Shown piece after piece: positions 34,451-43,824 of a DNA stretch of 64,000 bases. The stretch covers positions 2,356,001 to 2,420,000 of the forward strand of contig NZ_CP102381.1 of assembly GCF_029201445.1 (NCBI RefSeq), written 5' to 3'. The DNA comes from Thiomicrorhabdus lithotrophica. Lineage in GTDB: Bacteria > Pseudomonadota > Gammaproteobacteria > Thiomicrospirales > Thiomicrospiraceae. Both the position numbers and the translations under genes were made by a program. Positions within the stretch are counted from its first letter, which is position 1. The number at the start of each line of letters is the position of its first letter. The notes beneath the pieces were generated by a model that did not search any database, was not told where the DNA came from, and saw only the letters and a program-made list of their open reading frames with translations.

Positions 34451-34536
34451 AAAGATAAATATATGTATCTTTTAGGTTTCATTATATGGACCTAACAAAC
34501 CATGTCAAGCATTAAATGATATAAATATGTATCTTT
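34451..34536. promoter_or_regulatory. Paired operator sites between xis-like and XRE genes
   Basis: A near-perfect 22-base dyad with arms AAAGATA and TATCTTT spans 34451-34472. A second version ending in ATATGTATCTTT lies at about 34515-34536. Both flank the divergent promoters and are likely binding sites of the XRE regulator that faces right. Confidence 0.6.
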
Positions 34537-34553
34537 TTTTTATCGAGGTAAGC

Positions 34554-34808
34554 ATGATTAGATTCAAGCTGAAAGAGTTAATCTCAAAAAAAGAGTTTTA
34601 TGATGGCAAGAGAATTACCCTTAAAAAGATTGCTGAGGTTACAGGTATAAACAGAATGACATTAACAAAAATCAACACAAAAGTTGGTTACAGCACTTCA
34701 ACTGACACTCTCAATAAACTATGCGATTTCTTTGATTGTGAGATTTCAGAATTGGTTGAATATGTTTCAGAGGATCAAATGCAGAAAAAGACCGATAAAG
34801 AAGAGTAA
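34554..34808 (+). CDS. XRE-family (Cro/CI-like) transcriptional regulator
   Basis: The ATG at 34554 follows GAGG by five bases, so the longer frame from 34527 is unlikely. The product of about 84 aa carries a Cro/C1-type helix-turn-helix (LKKIAEVTGINRMTLTKINTKVGYSTSTDTLNKLCDFFDCEISELVEYV), as in small element-borne regulators. It is divergent from the xis-int unit, with two matching dyads between them, and probably represses excision functions. It ends about 50 bases before the GGGCAC repeats at the right end of the island. Confidence 0.88.
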   Translation: MIRFKLKELISKKEFYDGKRITLKKIAEVTGINRMTLTKINTKVGYSTSTDTLNKLCDFFDCEISELVEYVSEDQMQKKTDKEE

Positions 34809-34858
34809 AATTAGATAATTTAGTCCTTTTGTCGATTTAACAAAATTGACGAATACCT

Positions 34859-34886
34859 GGGCACAAAATGGGCACCATTTGGGCAC
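34859..34886 (+). repeat. Three GGGCAC direct repeats at 11-base spacing
   Basis: GGGCAC begins at 34859, 34870 and 34881. The exact 11-base period places each on the same face of the helix. They lie close to the right attachment site, so they are likely arm-type sites for the integrase or a directionality factor. Confidence 0.7.
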
Positions 34887-34919
34887 AGCGAATAAAATCG
34901 CATTATTTCAAAATAACAT

Positions 34920-34948
34920 TTGACAGCCGCGGAGCCCATCCCTATAAT
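34920..34948 (+). promoter_or_regulatory. Consensus promoter of the tRNA-Phe/tRNA-Leu unit
   Basis: TTGACA (34920-34925) and TATAAT (34943-34948) are separated by 17 bases. The spacer differs from the left copy in its first part (GCCGCGG against CTCGAAG), so the element probably brought this promoter with it. Confidence 0.88.
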
Positions 34949-34964
34949 ACGCCCATTCTATTTT

Positions 34965-35040
34965 GGCCACATAGCTCAGTCGGTAGAGCAAGGGATTGAA
35001 AATCCCTGTGTCCCTGGTTCGATTCCAGGTGTGGCCACCA
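34965..35040 (+). tRNA. tRNA-Phe (anticodon GAA)
   Basis: This 76-nt gene has a complete cloverleaf and encoded CCA. The acceptor arms GGCCACA and TGTGGCC pair, the D arm is AGCTCAGTCGGTAGAGCA, the anticodon loop is TTGAAAA between AGGGA and TCCCT, and the T arm is CCTGGTTCGATTCCAGG. It is the restored copy at the right end of the island. Its first 26 nt and promoter are repeated at 17799-17877. Confidence 0.97.
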
Positions 35041-35078
35041 TATTTTATAAGTTGTTTGAGTAATTAGACAGCTTATTC

Positions 35079-35162
<84 letters not shown>

Positions 35163-35167
35163 ATTCA

Positions 35168-35202
35168 AAAACCCCGATTGATTCGTCAATCGGGGTTTTT
35201 TT
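35168..35202 (+). terminator. Terminator of the tRNA-Phe/tRNA-Leu unit
   Basis: ACCCCGATTGA and TCAATCGGGGT form a strong hairpin with a 4-base loop (35171-35196), followed by a T-run. Confidence 0.93.
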
Positions 35203-35272
35203 ATGTCTAAAATTTACTTGCCGGCTCGTTAAATTCTTTATGTATTTGTTTAATTTAAAAACTCCGAAGTTA

Positions 35273-35282
35273 CCAGGCCTGG
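35273..35282. repeat. CCAGGCCTGG palindrome between tRNA-Leu and amylosucrase
   Basis: An exact copy, extended to ACCAGGCCTGGT, in the short convergent gap after the tRNA terminator. It lies about 290 bases outside the right end of the island. Confidence 0.85.
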
Positions 35283-35322
35283 TTAATGAACATTACATAC
35301 TTAAAAGCCTTTCAATAAAGGC

Positions 35323-37278
35323 CTACATTTCTCTTAACCAATGAAATCCAAAACCTGGAATAACCAAGGTATTATTGTAAATTTCAGGTTTCTGACGGCT
35401 CTGCAAATCAAAGAGCTGGCCTTGATCATAAGACCCCCAACTACTGACGTCTTCTAGGTCTAGTTTTTGTGGACGGTTGTTAAAGTTTGCCACCACTAAA
35501 ACTCTATCACTCGATTTTTGCGGATTGAAGCGACTAAACACAAATAAATTCGGGTTGCCAACATCTACCAATTCTCGGTTATTAAAGTCCGAAAATACAT
35601 TGACCTCTTTACGAACAGAAATCATCTTTTTAATGCCATTAAATATTTCGTATTCAACAGTGCCAGTTAGGTGGCGTTTTTCTGCTTTATCCCAGTTCAT
35701 ACACGGACGATGCACCCAGCGATTGTCATCCATTTTATGAGGATCATCCAGATAGGAATCATCGTTTAATGTGCCAATTTCATCGCCATAATAAAGCAAC
35801 GGAATACCACCAAAAGAGAGAATCATACTGTTAAGTAAAAGAATCTGTTTGACGGCGTCTTCTTGGGCTTCAATATCTCCTGAATCTACAGCGTATTGCA
35901 AACCAATTAATGAGGCTAATGAACCTGATATACGGGAATCGCCCGTTTTAAAATTCTCTGCAAATGGCAGACCACGAGCGTGAGATCCTTCGTAACGTCC
36001 AGTGAGATAATCAATAAGAAAACGACGATGTGAATGCGGCTCATAGCCCGCTTGAATAATGTCTTTGTCATCAAAACCCAAACCAATGTCATCATGACAA
36101 CGAATATAATTTAGCCAAGTTGCTCGCTCTAACTTACTAGGTAAACTTTTGATACCTTGAGTTAATAAGTTAGCATTTTTAGTGGCCATAGCATCCCACA
36201 ATAGAGCCATATAAGTCGCGTTGTAAGCTATTTCACACTCTTTAGCAATCACAGCATCCTCTCCAAAATACTTGGTAACTTCTGATGGCGCGACAATCGC
36301 TTCAGCAATAAATAACACTCCTGGTGCCACAACCTGACAACAGTCCTTAAGCAGCTGTAAGATGAGATGCGCTTCATGTTCGTTTTGGCAGGTGCTGCCA
36401 ATCTTTTTCCACAAAAAAGCCACCGCATCTAAACGCAAAATATCGGCACCTTTATTTGCCCAGTAGAGAATCACATCAAGCATTTCAATGAATACCATAG
36501 GATTGTTGTAGTTCAAATCCCATTGATAATTATTAAATACCGTCATGACCCAACGTTGCATCTTGTCATCCCAGGTAAAATTACCCGGCGCAGTTTCAGG
36601 AAAAACTTCCAGCATGCTCTGCTCGAACATATCTGGGATATTTCGATTCTCAAACGTATAGTAGTAGTCTTGATAGACTGGATCACCATCACGGGCTTTT
36701 TCTGCCCACTCGTGTTCATCTGAAGTGTGATTCAATACCACATCCAAAGCCAACAGCATATCGCGTTCACGCATATCTTCAGAGAGGTTTTTTAAATCAT
36801 CTAAAGAACCAACACGCTCATCAACTTCACGAAAATCACTAACGGCATAACCCCCGTCACTCTGACCTTCTGGGCATTTCATAATAGGCATAATATGCAC
36901 TAGGTTTACACCTAGTTCTTGCAAATAACTTAAATGAGGTTGCATTTCTTTTAAATCTTTGGCAAAACCATTGGCATAAAGCGCCATGCCAACCCATTTT
37001 TGATTTAAAAACCAGTTATAGTCTTGCTCACGCTCAATGTCCTGATCTTTTAGCTCATCCGAACGTTTAATGTATTTTCTGGCCATGGTTTCAACCAGCT
37101 TTAAAGCTTGCTGGTCAAAATCTGGACGATTACCGTATAGTTTTGAAAATAAACCATGAATCGCATAAAAATTTGCACCTAAACGAGTATAAAAATGGCG
37201 CAAATCTTTTTTATAAATGTCAGGTTTAATTTGATTAAGAATATCGTTTAACAATGAGTGAGAAATTTCTTCGTACAT
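35323..37278 (-). CDS. ams: Amylosucrase (GH13 subfamily 4)
   Basis: Amylosucrase splits sucrose and uses the glucosyl unit to build alpha-1,4-glucan, releasing fructose. The 651 aa length and the helical N-terminal domain (FYTRLGANFYAIHGLFSKLYG) fit the family. The barrel motifs are present: LALDVVLNHTSDEHEWA (region I), ADILRLDAVAFLWKKIG (region II, with the nucleophile Asp), LFIAEAIVAP (acid/base Glu) and IRCHDDIGLGFD (region IV). It lies 31 bases downstream of the sucrose-phosphatase/fructokinase fusion, as the last gene of a sucrose operon like those of halophilic methanotrophs. Confidence 0.92.
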   Translation of the reverse strand: MYEEISHSLLNDILNQIKPDIYKKDLRHFYTRLGANFYAIHGLFSKLYGNRPDFDQQALKLVETMARKYIKRSDELKDQDIEREQDYNWFLNQKWVGMALYANGFAKDLKEMQPHLSYLQELGVNLVHIMPIMKCPEGQSDGGYAVSDFREVDERVGSLDDLKNLSEDMRERDMLLALDVVLNHTSDEHEWAEKARDGDPVYQDYYYTFENRNIPDMFEQSMLEVFPETAPGNFTWDDKMQRWVMTVFNNYQWDLNYNNPMVFIEMLDVILYWANKGADILRLDAVAFLWKKIGSTCQNEHEAHLILQLLKDCCQVVAPGVLFIAEAIVAPSEVTKYFGEDAVIAKECEIAYNATYMALLWDAMATKNANLLTQGIKSLPSKLERATWLNYIRCHDDIGLGFDDKDIIQAGYEPHSHRRFLIDYLTGRYEGSHARGLPFAENFKTGDSRISGSLASLIGLQYAVDSGDIEAQEDAVKQILLLNSMILSFGGIPLLYYGDEIGTLNDDSYLDDPHKMDDNRWVHRPCMNWDKAEKRHLTGTVEYEIFNGIKKMISVRKEVNVFSDFNNRELVDVGNPNLFVFSRFNPQKSSDRVLVVANFNNRPQKLDLEDVSSWGSYDQGQLFDLQSRQKPEIYNNTLVIPGFGFHWLREM

Positions 37279-37308
37279 AGGCTCTTAACTAGTTTGTATT
37301 GAATCAGT

Positions 37309-39054
37309 TCAAAGTAGCGACTGATAAAAGGATTTATGTTTGGGAGTGGCACCACGTATGCCAATGATTTTGCTCGCAAGCGACTGTGCTGTAGCAAGGG
37401 TTTGAGAAATAGACCAGTTTTTTATTAAACCATGCATATAGACTGCGGTAAAGGCATCACCCGCACCAACTGCATCAATAAAGTCTTCAATCGTATCTGG
37501 CGTTTCTGTAAAAAAGCCCTCTGCAGTCAATACGGTTACTCCATCAGCACCTTGAGTGACAATAACTTGCTCATTCGCAAAGACTTTTTGAAAAGCAAGT
37601 ATCGCCTCTTCTAGATTGGTTTGCTGAAAACCTAATTCGCGTAATTCATCAATATTAAGTTTGACCCATTTTGCTTGTTTAATCCATTCCGTTAGACTCT
37701 CTTTATCCCACCATGGTGCTCGTAAATTCACATCTAAAAAAACATCCCAATCACCAGAATCAACTAGTTTTTGAAACTGTATTTTTGCATAATCACTTCT
37801 TAAGGCAAGTGATCCATGATAGAGAATACCTTTGGGATGTGGTAATACTGTTTCAGCTTGATTGATGAAATCGTAAGCACTGTTAATTTTAATATCATAA
37901 TCAGGCTCATCACCAATAAACGTCACCTGCACTTGACCCGTTGAATGGGCTTCATCCCGTTGTATATTGTGAGTCGCAATACCCCATTCTTCGGCTTGCG
38001 TAATAATTGTTTCACCTAAAGTGTCTTTGCCCACTCTTGAAATAAAGATGGGGTTATCGCCCAAAGCTTGTAAATGCCAACAAATATTAAACGGCGCCCC
38101 GCCAAGGACTTGCACCTCTTTACCTTGCTGACTAAAGCAGTCAAACAGAACCTCTCCAAATAAGGTGATGGATTGCTCAATCGGTTGATTCAAATAATTA
38201 ATCTGCGATTTTAATTCGGGAAGATAATGCGCAACCCCTTGCAACACGCCAGCGCTATAGTTGCCATTGTCATGAGTCGTATTGATGGCTTGGTAAAATT
38301 GCTTTTCTGTACCATTTTGCTCAACCAACGCTTGCGCCTGTTGCTTTAACTCAGGCGTGGCATTCGCCACCAAAACCGATTGAATTGGACTAATAAGCAC
38401 TTCAAGGTCATTACCGCTGTCACCGGCAAATACGACCTCTTGGTCAGCATAGTGTAAGTAACCCTGTAAAAACTCGATAGCATGCCGCTTATTCGCTTTA
38501 GGTGGCAAGATGTCCAACAAACCTGTCTGAGTAGTTTCATCAATACTCCAAATCAAATTGGTTTGAATACCTAAAGGCATCAATCGTTGCTTCACTTCTT
38601 TTAAACAACTTTCTTCATCCATTTGCTTAAGATCAATGTAAAAACTCAGCTTATGAGAATTTTGTTTTTCAAGTTCTTGTTTTACCAGGCCTGGTAGGCC
38701 CTCCAAAACATCATAAATTTGTTTTGTTTTAATTTGTTTTGTTTTGTTTAAGACATCACTGCTTTGCCAATCTTGATCAATCTCGTTTTCCCAGGCCTGT
38801 ATAGCGTGCCATTTCTTATTTTGATAATGATAAATGCGCGTGCCCACATCAGTAATCGCGTAATCCGCTTGCGGCAAATGATATTCCGCCATTGCGTCTT
38901 GCATTAACTCTATATGTCGACCCGTTACATACACTAAACTCACCGCTGGCAAATCACAAAAACGACTAAACCGTTCACGAGCATTTTCGGCCTCTTGTTG
39001 AACCCCATTGGGAATCACCGTGCGATCCATATCAGTACAAAGTAGCAACTTCAT
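37309..39054 (-). CDS. Sucrose-phosphate phosphatase / PfkB fructokinase fusion
   Basis: The 581 aa protein joins two enzymes. Residues 1 to about 260 form a HAD-type sucrose-6-phosphate phosphatase: LLLCTDMDRTVI with the catalytic Asp pair, VYVTGRHIELM, and VVFAGDSGNDLEVL. Residues from about 280 form a PfkB sugar kinase close to fructokinase: LFGEVLFDCF, VLGGAPFNICWHLQALG, ISRVGKDTLGE, and the anion hole and catalytic base in DAVGAGDAF at about 528-536. The fused protein can release sucrose from sucrose-6-phosphate and phosphorylate the fructose freed by amylosucrase. In methanotrophs spp and fruK are usually reported as separate genes. It overlaps sps by four bases. Confidence 0.9.
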   Translation of the reverse strand: MKLLLCTDMDRTVIPNGVQQEAENARERFSRFCDLPAVSLVYVTGRHIELMQDAMAEYHLPQADYAITDVGTRIYHYQNKKWHAIQAWENEIDQDWQSSDVLNKTKQIKTKQIYDVLEGLPGLVKQELEKQNSHKLSFYIDLKQMDEESCLKEVKQRLMPLGIQTNLIWSIDETTQTGLLDILPPKANKRHAIEFLQGYLHYADQEVVFAGDSGNDLEVLISPIQSVLVANATPELKQQAQALVEQNGTEKQFYQAINTTHDNGNYSAGVLQGVAHYLPELKSQINYLNQPIEQSITLFGEVLFDCFSQQGKEVQVLGGAPFNICWHLQALGDNPIFISRVGKDTLGETIITQAEEWGIATHNIQRDEAHSTGQVQVTFIGDEPDYDIKINSAYDFINQAETVLPHPKGILYHGSLALRSDYAKIQFQKLVDSGDWDVFLDVNLRAPWWDKESLTEWIKQAKWVKLNIDELRELGFQQTNLEEAILAFQKVFANEQVIVTQGADGVTVLTAEGFFTETPDTIEDFIDAVGAGDAFTAVYMHGLIKNWSISQTLATAQSLASKIIGIRGATPKHKSFYQSLL

Positions 39055-41213
39055 CTCTCACTGTGCTCCTGCTCTGGCGGGCAACACTTACCAAAGAAAT
39101 CAAAGTGTTCTAAGGCTTCTAAAATACCTTCTTCATAACTTTTCTTAGCATAGTAAATCTTCTCAAGCTCAGGAAGGTGTGAGAGATCTTCTTTATTTCG
39201 GTTTGCCACCACAACCGCTAAGGTATTACCGCGCATCATATTTTCATCGGCACCAGAACCCCCTATCACTAGAATATTTTCTAATGGTATTTGCCAACGG
39301 TCTGCCACATAACGTAGCGCCATCCCTTTAGAGGCTCGCATCGGCAATATGTCTAAATATTTATCAAAAGAGAGCTGAGTATTGGCTGACTCATCTTCTT
39401 GATGCAAAATGCCATTGATATGATCAAGATCAGTCACATCGTCATTTAAGAAATAACTGATTTTAAAGGGAGTTTGCTCTGATTTTGGTTGTAAATGCAA
39501 ACCAGGGTGCTCATCCAGTAACGCTTTAATTTTGTGCCTGCCCCAGTGGAAATCAATGTGTTTCGCCCAAAACTCATCTTTTGTGAGCTTGGGAGCGTAG
39601 AAAATTTCGGTACCCGAGCTGGTAATTAAGGTATCCGGTTCAGGAAGCTTGTAGTGCTTGAGTAAACGCAGTGCTGAATCCATTCTTCGGTTGGTAGCAA
39701 CGACAAACAGTGTCGATTTACGATGCTCTTTTAATAATGCAATCAGCTTGCTTAGCGCTTCAGGATTACCAATCAAATTGTGGTCAAGACTAGTGACTAA
39801 AGCACGATCTTTATAAAGTGCCGAGCGTCTGGTAATTGGCGTTCTTGGTAAGCGCTCTGATTTTTCGATAATCGGAGTAATTAATTTCAAATACCTTTCA
39901 GCATGCGCTTGCCATGCATAGTGTTGCTTAACCCCAGTTAAAGCCTGTTGAACCATTTGCTGTTTAAGTTCAGGTTGGTTAAACAGTTTAAGTAAAGCTT
40001 CAGTAATAGTCTGTGGCTCTAATGGATCTATCAGCAATCCATTTTGACAGTTCTCAATAATATCTCTAGGGCCGCCATCTTCTGTTGCCACAAGCGGTAA
40101 GCCAGATGCGGCTGCCTCAATTAAAGTTAAACCAAAGGGTTCTGTTAATGCCGGGTTAACAAACACACCACCTGAAGCCGCCGCTATACGATAAATAAAC
40201 GCGACTTCATCTCGATTATGATGCTTTGGCAAAGAGACTTTGCCATACAAATCGTAACGATCAATCATCGCCCAGATTTCATGAAATACTTCCTGGGCTC
40301 CTGCTTCTAAGTCATCCACATCATCTCGGTTACCCGCAATAATCAATAAATTGGCTTTTTCTTGTAACTCGGTTGATTGTCCATAAGCTTCAATTAAAGC
40401 CGCTATATTTTTACGTGGATCAGGTCGGGATAAAGCCAGAATAACGGGTTTACTTGAATCGATTAATGAATAGGTTAACTGCTGATAAAGCTCTGAGGTG
40501 ATTTCATCACCTCTTGGTGGCTGAAACTGATTGAGATTGGTGCCCGGCGGAATAACTCGCATTTGCTCTGGCTGATAAAAGTCATAAATTTCATACTGCT
40601 CTTCTATCTCTTGATGGGTGCTGGTAATCACCCTTTGCGCTGTTGCCAAAACATGCTCTTCCGCATTTATGCGTCTTGACATGTTGTACTGACTTTCAAT
40701 ATCTTCGGTAGGCACACCATTAGCAAACAGCCTGGCGCGTTTAACGCGGCCTAATGAATGACCTGTATGAATAAGTGGAATAGATAATTGATTGGCTAAC
40801 TGGCTACCCACGTAACCAGCATCTGCATAATGACTGTGGATAATATCGGGGTAATGCTCTTGATGGCGAAAATATTCCATCATGTTGTCAGTAAAGGTAT
40901 CAAGGTAATCCCACAACTGCTCTTTGAATATATACCCTTCTGGACCGGCTTCCATTCTCACTATGGACAATTTGTCGTTGACTTTCTCACTAGGTTGCGC
41001 ATATTCAGAACTAACGGCATCATCCTTAACAAACCGTGTAAAAAGTTCTACTTGGGCTACTTCTGGTCGCTCCGATAATGCTTGAGCCAGCTCAAGAACA
41101 TACAGCGTTTGACCACCAGTATCGGCATCACGCCCTAACTCTAAATTATCCGCTCGAATAAGACCATGAACACTAATCAGAGCGATATACAAATCTGCTT
41201 GTTTTTTATTCAT
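39051..41213 (-). CDS. sps: Sucrose-phosphate synthase
   Basis: This enzyme makes sucrose-6-phosphate from an NDP-glucose and fructose-6-phosphate. I start at the ATG at 41213 (MNKKQADLYIALISVHGLIRADNLELGRDADTGG); the upstream frame begins with TTG and lacks a ribosome site. The GT4 glycosyltransferase part has HSHYADAGYVG, VKRARLFANG, LALSRPDPRKNIAALIEAYG and the nucleotide-sugar motif EPFGLTLIEAAASGLPLVAT. A C-terminal HAD-like domain (about 460-720) ends with ASKGMALRYVADRWQIPLENILVIGGSGADENMM. This domain resembles the phosphatase and may be regulatory or active. It is the first gene of the sps-spp/fruK-ams operon. Confidence 0.92.
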   Translation of the reverse strand: MNKKQADLYIALISVHGLIRADNLELGRDADTGGQTLYVLELAQALSERPEVAQVELFTRFVKDDAVSSEYAQPSEKVNDKLSIVRMEAGPEGYIFKEQLWDYLDTFTDNMMEYFRHQEHYPDIIHSHYADAGYVGSQLANQLSIPLIHTGHSLGRVKRARLFANGVPTEDIESQYNMSRRINAEEHVLATAQRVITSTHQEIEEQYEIYDFYQPEQMRVIPPGTNLNQFQPPRGDEITSELYQQLTYSLIDSSKPVILALSRPDPRKNIAALIEAYGQSTELQEKANLLIIAGNRDDVDDLEAGAQEVFHEIWAMIDRYDLYGKVSLPKHHNRDEVAFIYRIAAASGGVFVNPALTEPFGLTLIEAAASGLPLVATEDGGPRDIIENCQNGLLIDPLEPQTITEALLKLFNQPELKQQMVQQALTGVKQHYAWQAHAERYLKLITPIIEKSERLPRTPITRRSALYKDRALVTSLDHNLIGNPEALSKLIALLKEHRKSTLFVVATNRRMDSALRLLKHYKLPEPDTLITSSGTEIFYAPKLTKDEFWAKHIDFHWGRHKIKALLDEHPGLHLQPKSEQTPFKISYFLNDDVTDLDHINGILHQEDESANTQLSFDKYLDILPMRASKGMALRYVADRWQIPLENILVIGGSGADENMMRGNTLAVVVANRNKEDLSHLPELEKIYYAKKSYEEGILEALEHFDFFGKCCPPEQEHSER

Positions 41214-41578
41214 ACTTTTCGCTTTTTTGACTACTCTTTTTAAATTAAAAATCAATTTAGTTAAAAGGCTAATAAGATGTTTTTATTTTGTAATGTTCGT
41301 TAAACACTTGTTATTTATAACATAATCTAAAAGAAGATTCTGACCGTTAAAACCTAACTAAATATAAAAACCCGCTATATAAAAGTATTTAAGAAAGGGT
41401 TCATACAAATGACCAGGCCTTCATACCTCCTTGCAGGATGCGGCAACTTATTAGCACTTAAAAGCACATTTTTACAAGCAAAATAAACAAACACATTAAA
41501 AAGAATCGTTAGAGTTGTTTGCTTAGGATGTAAGCCACGGATTGCTTAGTTACATTGAACCATTGGCTAGCTTTTGAG
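41214..41578. other. Intergenic region between sps and pgl
   Basis: This 365-base AT-rich stretch should carry the promoter of the sucrose operon (read leftward from about 41300) and the 3' end of the pgl transcript. A partial CCAGGCCTTC copy lies at 41413-41422. The inverted repeat over the pgl stop is listed separately. No coding or RNA gene is evident. Confidence 0.5.
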
Positions 41579-41587
41579 CTAGCCAAT
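41562..41587 (-). terminator. Inverted repeat over the pgl stop codon
   Basis: ATTGGCTAGC (41562-41571) and GCTAGCCAAT (41578-41587) are perfect arms around a 6-base loop. On the transcribed (minus) strand the first arm contains the TAG stop of pgl. No T-run follows, so it may be an mRNA end stabiliser instead of a strong terminator. Confidence 0.5.
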
Positions 41588-42316
41588 TGCTGCCTGATCT
41601 AAATAGACTTTAGTTTTTTTACCGTTGATCAAAGAAATCGGCAAAGGCTTATTGTCATGCAACCATTTTGAAACCGCTTCTTGTTTATTCGCTCCGGTAA
41701 CTAACTTGATTAGTAACCGGCTTTTTGAAAAAGCCACGTAATTTAAACTGACCCTTTGAGATGGAGCTTTTGGAGAGTTGTTTTCAATGATTATAGGCGC
41801 GCTAACAAAGGCATTTTCACACACCTCTTCACAACAGATAGTTTGAATGTATTCAGACTCATTATGCCCTGGAAACAAACTCGCTGTGTGGCCGTCTTCA
41901 CCCATACCCAGTAGGCATAAATCAAATTCAGCCACGCTATCAAACAAGCAGGCGTACTGCTTTGCCGATTTTTCGGCACCCGCTTCAGTGTTAATAAAGT
42001 GAATGTTTTTAGCAGGAATATCGTTATTGTTTAACCAGTGTTTTAGAAGCGCTTGAGAGTTGCGTTCAGAATCATTGAAATGAAGTACTCTCTCATCACC
42101 CATATAGATATGCCATTTTGACCAATCGGCTTTAGCTTTAGATAACATTTCATAACAGCGGTTAGGCGTTGTTCCACCCGCAGTAATAAAATGAAAAGCG
42201 CCACGTTCTTCAATGGCCTTTTTTGCCTCAGCTAAAATTTCAAGCGTTACCCGGTGAGCAAGCTGTTCTGCATTATCAAAAACATGCCAATCATCTGGTA
42301 AATTATCTACAGCCAT
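41579..42316 (-). CDS. pgl: 6-phosphogluconolactonase
   Basis: This cytosolic enzyme hydrolyses 6-phosphogluconolactone to 6-phosphogluconate in the oxidative pentose-phosphate route. The 245 aa protein has the DevB/SOL-type signatures FITAGGTTPNRCYEML, WHIYMGDERVLHFNDSERNS and FDLCLLGMGEDGHTASLFPGH. It follows zwf by 20 bases and gnd lies upstream, so gnd-zwf-pgl form one operon read leftward. Confidence 0.93.
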   Translation of the reverse strand: MAVDNLPDDWHVFDNAEQLAHRVTLEILAEAKKAIEERGAFHFITAGGTTPNRCYEMLSKAKADWSKWHIYMGDERVLHFNDSERNSQALLKHWLNNNDIPAKNIHFINTEAGAEKSAKQYACLFDSVAEFDLCLLGMGEDGHTASLFPGHNESEYIQTICCEEVCENAFVSAPIIIENNSPKAPSQRVSLNYVAFSKSRLLIKLVTGANKQEAVSKWLHDNKPLPISLINGKKTKVYLDQAAIG

Positions 42317-42336
42317 AAATCACCTTTCAAGAAGTG

Positions 42337-43821
42337 CTATTCCGCACAATGTGGATTAATGTAGGTACGCCATTTTTGATCACTATGTTCAAACAGTTTT
42401 TGCGAACCTTCTGGTCCCCAACTTCCTGAACAATAGGTATCAATATAATCGGTTTGACTTGCCCACTCTGTTAATACAGGATCAACCACATCCCATGCCG
42501 CTTTTACTTCATCAAAACGTAAAAATAGTGATCTATCACCTTTTATAACATCCAATAATAGCTCTTCATAGGCATCAATTTTTGAATTTTCGTCATATTT
42601 CATGGCGGCATCAAGACTAATTTGTTCGGTTTTAATCTCCAGGCCTGGTTGTTTGGCAATCATCTCAATTTTGATCGATTCATTTGGCTGAATACCAAAT
42701 ACGATCCAGTTAGGTTCCATTTTCTTGACTTGAGAATCACGGAAAAACTGTTTTGGAGGATGCTTGAAACAGATTGAAACCAAGGTTTTAGACTGTTTCA
42801 TATTTTTACCCGTTTGGATATAAAATGGTACACCTTCCCAACGCCAATTATCAATATAGAGCTTTAAAGCCGCATAGGTTTCTGTGACCGAATCTTTTGC
42901 TACTCCAGGCTCATCTAGATAACTATGAACCCGATTGCCATGCACAATCCCATCCGTATATTGAGCGCGATACGCCTGCCCTTTAACTTGTTTCTTTTGA
43001 ATAGGGCGAATCGATTTAAGCAATTTCACCTTTTCATCTCGTAAAGATTCAGCATCCATTGATGCTGGCGGCTCCATTGCAACGAGTGCTAATAACTGCA
43101 ATAGATGACTTTGAATCATGTCACGCAAAGCACCGCTGTGATCATAGTAGCCGGCACGCGTGCCAACACATTTATCTTCAGCATGCGTAATTTGAATATG
43201 ATCTATGGTGTTACGATTCCACAACGGTTCCATTAAGGCATTGGCAAAGCGGAATACCATAACGTTTTGCACCATACCTTTTCCAAGGTAATGATCTATT
43301 CGATAGGTTTGCTCTTCAGACAAAGCTTGGCTAATTTTATTTTGTAAAGCAGCGGCGCTTTCCGCATCGTAACCAAATGGTTTTTCTAGTACCACACGAC
43401 GCCAGCCTTTTGATTCTTCTAACAAACCATGCTGCTTAAGTTCACTGGTAACTTGGCTAAACAAATCGGGTCCTAGAGAAAGATAGAAAGCGATATTAGG
43501 TGAGTACTTTTTATCCGTCAGCGTTTCTGCCAAAACGGCATAAGCATCAGACTGAGAAATATCAATCTGCACATAATCCATACGGTCTGCAAAGGTTGCA
43601 AAAATCTTATGATCAATTCCGCCACGTGCAATCGGTTCAATATACTTTTCTACCTCAGCTTGCCAATCAGTCTGCTGCCAATTACGGCGACCAATCGCAA
43701 CGATTCGCAATCCTTCAGGCAAACGGCCAACCGCCTCAAGGTGATAAAATGCTGGCATTAATTTGGTAAGCGATAAGTTACCTGTTGCACCAAATACAAC
43801 ATAAGTGTTGGCTTCAACCAT
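42337..43821 (-). CDS. zwf: Glucose-6-phosphate 1-dehydrogenase
   Basis: Zwf oxidises glucose-6-phosphate to 6-phosphogluconolactone with reduction of NAD(P)+. The 494 aa protein has the nucleotide-binding start [21 protein letters not shown] and the active-site signature [21 protein letters not shown] (a conserved Asp-His pair). [11 protein letters not shown] and the C-terminal domain ([35 protein letters not shown]) follow. It lies three bases after gnd. Its supply of NADPH and pentoses ties the sugar-storage genes nearby to central carbon metabolism. Confidence 0.95.
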   Translation of the reverse strand: MVEANTYVVFGATGNLSLTKLMPAFYHLEAVGRLPEGLRIVAIGRRNWQQTDWQAEVEKYIEPIARGGIDHKIFATFADRMDYVQIDISQSDAYAVLAETLTDKKYSPNIAFYLSLGPDLFSQVTSELKQHGLLEESKGWRRVVLEKPFGYDAESAAALQNKISQALSEEQTYRIDHYLGKGMVQNVMVFRFANALMEPLWNRNTIDHIQITHAEDKCVGTRAGYYDHSGALRDMIQSHLLQLLALVAMEPPASMDAESLRDEKVKLLKSIRPIQKKQVKGQAYRAQYTDGIVHGNRVHSYLDEPGVAKDSVTETYAALKLYIDNWRWEGVPFYIQTGKNMKQSKTLVSICFKHPPKQFFRDSQVKKMEPNWIVFGIQPNESIKIEMIAKQPGLEIKTEQISLDAAMKYDENSKIDAYEELLLDVIKGDRSLFLRFDEVKAAWDVVDPVLTEWASQTDYIDTYCSGSWGPEGSQKLFEHSDQKWRTYINPHCAE

Positions 43822-43824
43822 TGC

